Position numbers and translations under genes: made by a program. DNA of 64,000 nt. It comes from Symbiodinium natans (lineage: Eukaryota > Sar > Dinophyceae > Suessiales > Symbiodiniaceae). The notes below the pieces were generated by a model. That model was not told where the DNA came from and did not search any database. It worked only from the letters and a program-made list of their open reading frames with translations. How positions within the stretch are numbered: the first letter of the stretch is position 1; each line of letters opens with the position of its first letter. Shown here piece by piece: positions 56,201 through 64,000 of this stretch. The stretch lies in NCBI GenBank assembly GCA_905221605.1, contig CAJNDS010002757.1, positions 490,001 to 554,000 on the forward strand. Reading direction: 5' to 3'.

Positions 56201-59012
56201 ATCAGACCCCCAGGCCCTCCCAAAATTCCAAGACCCCCTCCCCACCCAAACTCTCCACCCTAAACCCTAAACCCCCCAAAAACACAAACAGCCTTTAGCC
56301 CCCAAAAGCCCAAAACACCCTGAAGCCCTAAACACCCGAAAGCCAAGATCCGCAACCCCGAGCTCTAAACCCTAAACCCTAAACCCTAAACCCTAAACCC
56401 TAAACCCTAAACCCTAGACCCTAAACCCTAAACCCTAAACCCTAAACCCTAAACCCTAAACCCTAAACCCTAAACCCTAAACCCTAAACCCTAAACAGGT
56501 GGTGATCTTCCAAGAACTCCTGGTGCGCCTCATGAGCTTCTGGGCTCAGGGCTTCAGTTGGCAACAAGGGTTTAGGGCTTAGGGTTTAGGCGGTTTAGGG
56601 TTTAGGGTTTAGGGTTTGGGGTTTAGGGTTTAGGGTTTAGGGCTTTGGGCTTAGGGTCTAGATGGTTCTTAAACTTTACATTCTGAAGCCGGAACTTTGA
56701 ACCATCTCTAAGGTTTAGAAAATCGGCCGGTCTAGGGTGTGGAGGGCTTAGGGGTGTGGTGTGTAGAGGGTTAGGGGTTTAGTGGGTAGGGTGAGGGTTG
56801 AGGGGCTGGAGTTCGGGTTTCGGGTTGTTTCAGCGGTGTTTAGAGGGGTCAAAAGGGTGTAGGGTGAAGCTCTTGGCCTGACTCAAAGAAGCCGAGCACC
56901 CTAAACATAAAGTCTGGAAGCCCGAAAGCTCTCAAACCCCCAAGCCAAGCCCTGAACCAAGGGACCCTAAACCCCAAACCCTGGACTGCCTGAGCCCTGA
57001 ACCCTAAAACCCTAAACCCTAAACCCTAAACCCTAAACCCTAAACCCTAAACCCTAAACCCTAAACCCTAAACCCTAAACCCTAAACCCTAAACCCTAAA
57101 CCCTAAACCCTGAACCCTGAACCCTAAACGCCCTGAACCCGAAACCCTAAACCCTTTCAAGCGAGGCTTGCTGCACTGCTCGGCCCTACAGCTGGTCTGC
57201 AAGCTGAAGGAGCCCTAGGGGCTCTCTTGCTCAACCCGACACCCTAAACCCGAAACTCTAAACCCTAAAACCCTCAATCGGAAACCCTGAACCCCAAGGG
57301 CTTGAGGGGTTTGGGGTTTTGAGCTTGTTGGTTATTTGTTGCGCGGTTCGCTTGCTAGGCATTCGTTGTTGGGTTCTGTTGGTTGGGTTTAGGGGTGAAA
57401 TTAAAGGAGGCACGAAAAGCGAAACCCATACTGGAGGGCTAAGCCCTAAACCCGAAACCCTAAGCCCTAAACCCTAAACCCTAAACAATAAAACCCTAAG
57501 CCGCTAAGGCAAGCTATGGATGGACTGGGGCTTTTTGGGGGGGTATTTTACGGTTTCCAATTCAGGGCCCAGACTACGGGACCATGTAACTACCGTAGCA
57601 ACCAGACTGCAACCTAGAACAGGGTTCTCTTTCAGTGAAGCTCGGAGACCCTAAGCGCTGGCTCTCTGCGAACCCTAAACCCTAAACCCTAAACCCTAAA
57701 CCCTAAACCCTAAACCCTAAACCCTAAACCCTAAACCCTAAACCCTAAACCCTAAACGAAGCCCCAATCTCGAAGGACAAGCGCCTTGAGCTGATCGATG
57801 TGTACGGAGTTGACGCGAGCAGCTTGACTCACATCCGAGATGCCTCCAACCGTTGCTTGGCAGCTTCTTGAGTTTGAGAGTTTAGGGTTTAGGGTTTAGG
57901 GTTTCGGTTTTCGGGTTTAAGGTTCAGGGTTTAGGGAATTGGGTTTTGAGGGTTTTCGGCTTTGGGTTATAGCAGATGCACTTTTTGAAGTCAAGAGGAT
58001 GCCATAGGAATGTTCATTTAACGCATATTTTCCAGGGGCAAGGGTTTGGGGCCCATAACATGGGCTTGGGGTTTCAGGTCTAGGGCTTAGGGTTTTAGGG
58101 TTTAGGGTTAAAGGTTCAGCAAGTTGGGGTCAGTTGTAGGGTCTAGGGCTTGGGGTTTGGTATCCCCAGCCTTTTCCGGGTGTATGAAGGGAAGCCACAA
58201 GCAAAGGTTGCGACGTGATTTGCCTCTGGCTGACGCGCATGGTGCTGGAGAACCACCTCAATCAAGTTCTTGTGGCCCCCGCACCCATTCTCTCAAGATC
58301 CTTTCAAGACTTGGGTCGAGGCAGGGTGAACCTCTCAGACCTGGTGAAGATTCGGGACATCCCCTTCCCCTTCCCATACTCGCAGCTCATTGCGACCATG
58401 CTGGCAATTCACTCGGTCATCACGAGCGTGATCACGAGCCAGTTTGTACACCCATGGTACCATGCGGGCCTCATCACCTTCATCACCATGACAGGCTTCT
58501 GGGCTCTCTTCTACATCTGTGCGGAGATTGACCACCCCTTCGGGGATGATCCCAATGACCTCCCACTGACGGACTTGCAGCATGATTGGAATGTCCGCCT
58601 GCTGGAGTTGCTGGATCCAAAGTCCCAGCGTGTGCCGGCATTCACAGTGCACGCGCACGGCATGAACGCCGCAAGATTCTCGATCACGTCGTACCTCGCC
58701 CGGTCGGAAGTGGGCAAAGGGCGCCATACCACCACACATGCCAGCCCGGACATCTTCAACTCGCTCGATGACCTCATCACTCACCACCAGAGCATGGCGG
58801 ACATGCCGAAGCTGAGGCCATCGCCCTCGCAGGGGACGGAGAACTCCAGGGGCGAAGATGTCTATGTCTTGGGCCAAGAGTCGCGGGTCGGGTGCATGAA
58901 GCCCTTTCGCACCACGGAGTCGCCACTCGGAGCCGCGGAGCGCCCAGCGGAGCGCCCGGCGGAGCGCCCAGATCGGCTCACCTACCCGGCGGTGACCCAG
59001 ACGCTGGACTGA
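53218..59012 (+). CDS. Bestrophin-like anion channel, ten proposed exons
   Basis: Proposed exons are 53218-53283, 53711-53779, 54116-54148, 54639-54680, 55348-55414, 55675-55742, 56499-56535, 57166-57209, 57776-57851 and 58207-59012. They sum to 1308 nt, 435 codons plus stop, with every junction in phase. Family marks in order are MIDYELGGWFF at the start, GSVFPKTL, SFVLSFLV-VFRNNQAYSRFWEG across an exon junction, RGEWFN, LVRLMS-LLHCSALQ, LAPAPILSR-like VAPAPILSRSFQ, IPFPFPYSQ and HPFGDDPNDLPL. Bestrophins form pentameric membrane channels for chloride or bicarbonate. In algae such channels can supply bicarbonate to the plastid; that role is not shown here. The third exon's end is the least certain (54148 or 54151). 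The C-terminal ~120 residues are likely a disordered tail with an AERP repeat. Confidence 0.82.
53284..53710 (+). repeat. Intron 1: TTTAGGG at 5' end, CCCTAAA at 3' end
   Basis: GT-AG intron. The donor is the first GT of GTTTAGGG, and five G-strand units follow at once. C-strand units fill about 53598-53685 before the acceptor at TTCCAG. The arms could pair in RNA. Confidence 0.75.
53780..54115 (+). repeat. Intron 2: inverted telomere-type arrays
   Basis: GT-AG intron. The donor again lies in GTTTAGG; G-strand array to about 53886, C-strand array about 53969-54098, acceptor CTTCAG. Confidence 0.75.
54149..55347 (+). repeat. Introns 3 and 4 (around exon 54639-54680) with telomere-type arrays
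   Basis: Intron 3 has G-strand repeats at about 54193-54315 and 54420-54480. Intron 4 (GC donor at 54681) has a pure C-strand array at 54750-54829, a degenerate G-strand array at 54900-55020 and a C-strand patch at 55168-55200. It then has C- and G-homopolymers at about 55250-55265 and 55300-55322, just before the acceptor CTCCAG. Confidence 0.65.
55743..56498 (+). repeat. Intron 6: CCCTAAA array forms the 3' splice site
   Basis: GC-AG intron. An almost pure CCCTAAA array (about 56366-56496) runs right into the acceptor CTAAACAG/GTGGTG. The repeat itself therefore supplies the pyrimidines and a CTAAAC branch-site-like sequence. Confidence 0.78.
56536..57165 (+). repeat. Intron 7: inverted telomere-type arrays
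   Basis: GC-AG intron. G-strand array about 56565-56660, C-strand array about 57003-57150, acceptor GCGAG. GCTT occurs at both the intron start and the start of the next exon. Confidence 0.75.
57210..57775 (+). repeat. Intron 8: CCCTAAA arrays, GA donor
   Basis: GA-AG intron. C-strand patches lie at about 57240-57290 and 57440-57487, with a pure array at 57670-57757. Both splice boundaries read GAAG/GA. Confidence 0.72.
57852..58206 (+). repeat. Intron 9: TTTAGGG arrays
   Basis: GT-AG intron with G-strand repeats at about 57880-57930 and 58065-58110. GTTGC occurs at both the intron start and the next exon start. Confidence 0.72.
58207..59012 (+). CDS. Terminal exon of the bestrophin-like gene
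   Basis: The 806-nt exon starts after GCAAAG and completes a split codon from 57851. It encodes the second half of the channel: a WLTRMVLEN helix, PAPILSRSF, IPFPFPYSQLIATMLAIH, membrane segments through FITMTGFWALFYICAEI, and the conserved acidic HPFGDDPNDL cluster. The cluster matches the family's calcium-clasp or gate-proximal region. The tail contains three AERP/PAERP units from a GCGGAGCGCCC-type DNA repeat. Confidence 0.85.
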
Positions 59013-60186
59013 GAGGGAGTCGGAATTCGAGCCTTGAGCTGGTCAACCCAGCTTTTGCATGGAGCATAAGAGCATGTACAGCAAAAAAGAGCCGGCATGA
59101 GGCGGGAGCACAGAGAGGCCTGCCAGATTCTGCCACGGAGCGCCATGAATTCACCTGCCCCTGTACATCTCAGATGCAGCTTCGGACCAGGGATCGCGTC
59201 ATCATCGAGCTTGCTGTGGGGACAGGTACGAGTACAGGTTGCGGAAAACCCGGCGGCTCTTTCTTCTTTTTTTTACTCTCCTTCGCGACGCTGCGGAGCA
59301 GCGTCGCAGAAGTCTGCACCGTCCGACTTTTGCACGAACCACGCCAGGAAGGCATTGAAGCTTCCGAATTGTGTCAGCGAAATACAAGGAAGCCTGTTTG
59401 GGGCACCCTCGCTAGTCGTGTAGAACCGGAAGGTTGGCAAGAGTCGGCAAGAAGGCGGCATCTCCACTCCAAGAGTCCGGAATGCGGCCACGCCCATCAG
59501 GGTGATATCACAGTTATATCACAGCGACGGAAAGCACTGCCGAAGAATAAGAGCAGCACCGGGCCTTCCAACCCCCCCAGGAAGACGCTTTACCGGAGGA
59601 TGTTTTAGGACTGCCATAAGGGCTGTTCTAGAATTCGGGCCCCCTGCAGGAAACCTTAAAACCCTAAATCCTCAACCCTACACCTAAAACTAAAAGAACA
59701 GGTCCGCAAAGCAACCCGAACCTCCAATTGGATGGTTGGGCTTTGCACCCAACCCTGAAACATCCCAAAGTCCTAAAACCTTCATACCTTGAAACCCTAA
59801 ATCCTCCCCTTTCAGCCCCTATCACCCCCCAAGGCCTCATGCCATAAAACCCTACTGCCCCAAACCCTAAAAAAACCCAGAAAGGCACCCGAGTTGACTG
59901 ATCACTGCTGCTTTTCTCAGTCAGCTCCAGCCGGCCAAGATGCAAAAACCCGGAAACTATTTAAGGTTTAGGGTCCAGGGTTTAGGGTTTAGGTTGAGGG
60001 TTTAGGGTTTAGGGGTTAGGGCCTGAAAGCCTAGGGACAGCATCGGGCTTCCGGCCGCAGGTCTATAGGGTTGACAGTTAAAAAGAACGGTCGAACATTC
60101 AAACCCAAAACCCAAACCCTAAACCCTAAAACCGAAACCCTAAAGACTAACCACCCCCCCACCCCCCCCACCCCTCCCAAATGGAG
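59013..60186. other. Intergenic or UTR sequence and telomere-type patches
   Basis: Contains a perfect small hairpin (listed separately). Degenerate CCCTAAA patches lie at about 59655-59870, G-strand patches at about 59965-60025 and C-strand patches at 60100-60150. The last leads into the first recognised exon of the RNA-ligase-like gene. Confidence 0.45.
59285..59307. other. Perfect 10-bp hairpin
   Basis: GCGACGCTGC, loop GGA, then GCAGCGTCGC. It is 270 nt after the bestrophin stop, so it could lie in the 3' UTR. It could equally be a small palindromic element. Confidence 0.8.
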
Positions 60187-63100
60187 CGGCCATTCCTTCA
60201 TGGAGCTCTCCAGTGCCTTCCGCCCGGACGCCGAGCTCGCAGCACTCATTGGGGAGCTGGAACGCTTGGGCGGTCGCGCCCTGGTCTGGGCCGAGGAGGG
60301 TTTCAGAACTTCACGAGGGTTCAGGGCTCAGGAGGGTTTGAGCGTTTAGGGTTTGGGTTCGGGCTGAATGGGAAAGCTGAGGGCGCAGGGCTTGGGGCTT
60401 GGGGAGACTTGAAGCTTTTGAGTGTAGGTCTGGGAGGGAGTTGGGGTTCAGGAGGTTTAGGGTTTAGGGTTTGGGGTCTAGGTGGTTCGGCTTTCTTTAC
60501 CCTAAAAGCCCCGGAAATTGATTCCTAAATCCTAAACCGCTGAACCCCAAATCCCTGAACCCTAAATCCGTAGACCCTAAGCCCTAAACCCGAACCAACA
60601 CGATCGATGCTTTCCTTGCAGCCCAGGCGACCTGGTGGTGAGCAGCTTTCGGCGCAGCCACTTCCAGGTCAAGTGCCAGTCCTATGGCTTCTACTACATC
60701 CTCGTGGTGAAGTACAGGGAGACCAGGGGGTAAAGGGTTGAGGGTTTGGGGTTTAGGGTCTAGGGTCATAGGGTTTGGGGCTCAGGGGGTTTGGAGGTGG
60801 TAGGGTCCTTTGAGGCTACGACAACACATGGAGGAAGCGCGCAGGATGTCGCAGCAACGATTTGGGGATCAGGGTTCTGGCTGCAACCTCACGGCGTTGC
60901 TCCCTCGGTGTAGCTATCGACGAGCCACTTTCGAAAGCCTTGGCTGGCTCACGGCAGTTTTCTTTGTGAAAAATGAGCTGCCACTGCGTGTTCAGGAACA
61001 CATCCGCAAAGCAAACTGTCGGGGGGGGGGGTTTGAACCCTGAAGCCTAACTCAAAGGAATGGCTCCCGGGATTGCAACCCCGAAAGTATGACGTAACCC
61101 CAAAACCCCAAACCCCCATAGACCTTAAAGCCCAAAGTGAGCAGACCCTGCAACCCTGAAGCCTAAAAGTTAAGGACGGATGCGACTCCACACCTTGAAA
61201 CCCCTCAACCCTGACGCGCAAACTCCAAGGCCCGCAGCCCAGAGCATCACCCAGAATCCCCAAATCCGCAAACCCACCCTAGGGCCACCCCAAAGTCCCA
61301 ACCTTAGAACCCCCAAAATCCCTGAACCCTGGCTTCCTTCCCCCCACCCAAGCTGAGCCTGAACCAAAGAAAGCAGCGACGGCAGGAGGGCAACCCAATC
61401 TGGAAGCCCCGCTGGGCGCGCGAGGCGCGCGGCCGAGGCTTCGCGGCTCCTTGGTACGGGTTTTGGGGGTTCAGGGTTTAGGGTTGTTTTTTCTCCCACC
61501 CTCAATGTGGGGTTGTAAGATTTTAAGCTAAACTCTTCTCCTCCCCCCGATCTGCTCTTCGCCCATCACCCGTATCCCACCTCAGAGTATTCCCAGGGTG
61601 TGACTGCAGTTCCCAACCCCACAAAAATCAAATCTGTACTGTAGGGTGGGGGATGTTCGGAGTACAGTTTTTGTTTTTTGAATCGGGTTTATAGAGACAG
61701 GGTTGCGGTAGGTTTAAGATACATGTTTCGTCAAGCGAGGGAGTGTTGGGGAGTAGTAGGGAACCTTGGGTTACATAGCCTTCTTGAACCCCCCTTCCCT
61801 TAAAACCCCCCGTCCCTTAAGCGCCCTATAAAAGAAGCTCGGCACAAATAGAGAAACGCTGCGCTTCCCACGTCCGGCAGTCCTGAACCCTCCAACCACT
61901 CACCCCAAAACCCGAAACCTGAAGCCCTGATCCCTCAACCCGATACCTAAGCGTTTAACCCTAGTTTTACGGAGGTTTGCGAAAACAAGGGACCCCTAAT
62001 ATAGACCTCAAAGAGTAGGATTCCCTTATAATAATAAGGCACCCCCTAATATCGTAAACCCCCATATCAACCTCAAGCCCTGGCCATCCTCAGCACTTTG
62101 AGGGGCAGAATGCAAGACCCGCAGCCAAGGTCTTCCCTGGCCGGGTGTTGGAGCTCAAAAGCCACCAAGCGAAAGTCTAGGGCTTGGGGTCTAAGGGTTT
62201 AGGGCGTAGGGCTTAAGGGCTTAGGGCTTCGCGTCGAGGGTTTCGGGCTTGGCTAGGGTACTTGATGATCGAGGCTTTCAGCAGCATTCGCGCTCCCAAG
62301 CCTTCCAGGTTTTCGCCTCAAACACTCCCGGCTGCGTTAGGTCTTCGAGCTTGCGGGGAGGTTTGCCCGAAACCCTAAACCCAAAACCCTCAAAATATCG
62401 TAGTGTTTTACCCAACCCCCAAGATGCCGAGCCCCCTCCTTCGGGGTCAGTTGCGTGAAGCCGAGGATAGCCGAGGTGGCAACCCTGGCACAAGCCCAAA
62501 CTCCCAAACCCGAAGCCCAGAAACCCCGAAGGGTCCTAAGGTTTTTGGGGCAAACCCCCTAGACTCCTGTACTCCTCACCCCCCTAAAATTTGAGGGTAG
62601 AATGCAGCACTCTGCCCCATGCAAAGCTCAGGCAGCCTGGTCCGAGGGGCGGAGCTTCTCACCAAGCAGCATGTGGAGCCCTGATGGCTTATTGCGAGTT
62701 TAGGGTCTGAGGGGTTTCGTGAGCCTTTTCGCATGTTTCATGGAACTGTGATGTGTTGCAAACGGCTCCAAAAAAACTGCTGAAGGTGCCTTTTGCTGCA
62801 GGACTGGGGCGTCGCGCACACGCAAGACGATCATCGGGAGCTCGACGCCAGCCAGGAGCAGATCAAGCAGGCCTTCCAATTGCCAGGCCAGCCGCTGTCC
62901 GAGGCGCGCGATTTCGGTCGTGAGGGTGCTCCGAGTCTTGGGCTGCTGGACTTTGTAATCTGGAGTGGGTACCTTGTGGGTACCTTGGATACAGGGAGCT
63001 GTAGGGCTGTGTTAAAACCAACAGTAGCCCGAGAGCCCAACAAAAAGCGTAGCTCTGTCATCGTTCCTCGCAGAGGCGTTCCTTACGGGGAAGGTCGATG

Positions 63101-63669
63101 GCTCGTTGCTGGTTGTCACTTTCTACCCGCGGGACACCCTGCAGTACAGGGTGATGAGGAGCGTGGCGTTGCGGGAATTTCACGTGGAGAACTCGCATGG
63201 CCTGTATGTTCCCGCCACCTCGGCTGGCGTTTTCGTGTCCGGTGCCGTGCGAGACCTATTCATCACGGCCATTGCTGGCACGCTGGGATTCCCCGACCTG
63301 GGCCAAGAGACTCCTCCGATGGAGTACGCGGATTGCACTTGGGAGCAGCCTTCAAGTTCGTTGCTGTAACGCCCGGCTTTTCAAGTTTTGTCTGCCATGC
63401 AGCATGTTAAGTTACCTCCTAATTGGAGCACATGGTCTCAGGTATTGGCTGGAGATGAGGCATTCATTCTGCGTGTGGCTCGACAACGTGCTGGGCCCGG
63501 ATTTCCCTGACTTCGACCAGCAGGTGAGCTACGTCTTCGAGATGGTCTGCCGAGATCGTACCACCTACACGGGCAAGGAACACACAGAACTCACTGTCGG
63601 TTACAAGGACTCTGGGTTGTTCCTTCTGGGTGCCCTTGCGAGAAACAAGCACCTCAAGCGGCGTTTCAG
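60187..63669 (+). CDS. T4 RNA-ligase-1-like nucleotidyltransferase, spliced, 3' end beyond recognised exons
   Basis: Proposed exons: 60187-60299, 60627-60718, 60834-? (end unresolved), 62802-62916, 63074-63323, 63442-63669 (probable GT donor next). Joined codons give WAEEGDLVVSSFRRSHF, RDF-EAFLTGKVDGSLLVVTFY and PPME-YWLEMRHSF across junctions. The KVDGSL segment is the covalent-nucleotidyltransferase motif I of RNA ligases. FEMVCRDR followed by KDSGLFLLGALARN fits the motif III region of the Rnl1 family. KQAFQLPGQP before motif I matches the expected Phe-rich lead-in. The enzyme would join RNA ends using ATP. Motifs IV and V are not seen and should lie beyond the window. N-terminal exons upstream of 60187 are probable. 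The part between 60834 and 62801 is not resolved. Confidence 0.6.
60300..60626 (+). repeat. RNA-ligase intron with inverted telomere-type repeats
   Basis: GT-AG intron. G-strand patches lie at about 60340-60355 and 60455-60475, C-strand patches at about 60525-60592, then acceptor GCCCAG. Same plan as the bestrophin introns. Confidence 0.65.
61030..62801. other. Large non-coding stretch, likely intron of the RNA-ligase-like gene
   Basis: Degenerate telomere-type patches in both orientations (for example 61467-61485, 61905-61960, 62172-62230) and C-rich sequence. No exon could be placed with confidence. Confidence 0.45.
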
Positions 63670-63839
63670 GTCATTTCATTGACGGTTTAGGGTCGGGGCT
63701 CAGGTCATTAGGGAATGCTGAGGGGTTTGGGGGCTTCGGGTTTAGGGTTTGCGTGTTCCAAACACTCCTAAATCCCCTGAACTACACCCTCTGACCCGTA
63801 TACACCCTAAAGAAGCCTCTGCCCTTTGTCTGACTCGTG

Positions 63840-63927
63840 CTTAGTAGGGAATCCAAAGGTTCCCCCAGTCAGTCCTTATATGGGGGGATATAAGGCACCT
63901 GGTGCCGATCCCTAGTTCCCTACTAAG
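63840..63927. repeat. 88-bp nested inverted-repeat element
   Basis: Outer arms CTTAGTAGGGAA (63840-63851) and TTCCCTACTAAG (63916-63927) are perfect complements. Inside are CCTTATAT / ATATAAGG (63874-63881, 63888-63895) around a G6 loop, and the dyad GGCACCTGGTGCC (63894-63906). A degenerate relative, CCTTATAATAATAAGGCACC, lies at about 62025-62046. It may be a MITE or structured RNA element. Confidence 0.7.
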
Positions 63928-64000
63928 ACTAAAAAGTGGGAAGTCTTTTGGGGGTTCGAGGTCACCTCTCATGGCGTCTGATGAAGCCAGGAATCCAACG

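Noticed and set aside
53284-57930. True chromosome end
   Set aside because: Arrays occur in both orientations with coding exons between them, and unique sequence continues past 63 kb.
58335-58877. 180-codon minus-strand open frame
   Set aside because: Lies wholly antisense to the bestrophin terminal exon, which has clear family motifs.
63515-63530. Canonical-looking donor CAG/GTGAGC within the RNA-ligase exon
   Set aside because: The frame continues straight into the motif III region, so the sequence downstream is better read as exon.

Overview
The window looks like nuclear DNA of a dinoflagellate, probably a Symbiodiniaceae-type genome. The evidence is: many interstitial arrays of the plant/dinoflagellate telomere-type repeat TTTAGGG; spliced genes whose intron donors are a mix of GT, GC and GA; very low gene density; trinucleotide microsatellites over 1 kb long; and retroelement coding sequence of the kind common in these genomes. 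Nothing points to a bacterial or organellar origin. All calls come from reading motifs; no database search was run.

Layout. (1) 1-5.6 kb: no recognised gene, but a fold-back element with ~0.5 kb inverted arms at 3.08-5.05 kb. (2) 5.66-5.96 kb: GTA/TTG microsatellite. (3) 6.0-19.4 kb: the most striking block. A decayed LINE-type retroelement (endonuclease, reverse transcriptase, zinc fingers and a USP-type deubiquitinase-like domain) is followed on the same strand by at least six more ORFs, including an intact dual-specificity-phosphatase-like protein. Eighteen copies of a short motif, consensus GAGTGAGGTCTCCTCCTG, lie across exactly this block and were not seen elsewhere. Most sit just after a stop codon or just before a start codon. 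The core is GAGG-TCN-CCTC, with constant arms and a variable centre. (4) 19.4-28.3 kb: CTTAAG-C-rich satellite, 65-bp and 120-bp minisatellites, an ISXO2-like transposase remnant, a CCCH zinc-finger remnant, a 1.3 kb GTA array and a shuffled duplication. (5) 28-53 kb: gene-poor, with scattered telomere-type repeats, one two-exon coiled-coil gene (40.4-41.8 kb), a minus-strand coding remnant (43.2-44.2 kb) and more tandem repeats. (6) 53.2-63.7 kb: two spliced genes hidden among dense telomere-type repeats. The first is a bestrophin-like anion channel; ten exons join in phase to 435 codons plus stop. The second is a T4 RNA-ligase-1-like nucleotidyltransferase that runs off the right edge.

Two observations stand out. 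One is the motif-punctuated, polycistron-like retroelement block. The other is the structure of the bestrophin and RNA-ligase introns. Several start with TTTAGGG-strand repeats and end with CCCTAAA-strand repeats, so the transcript could fold each intron into a hairpin. In several introns the first bases are repeated at the start of the downstream exon, which looks like a target-site duplication and would explain the GA and GC donors.
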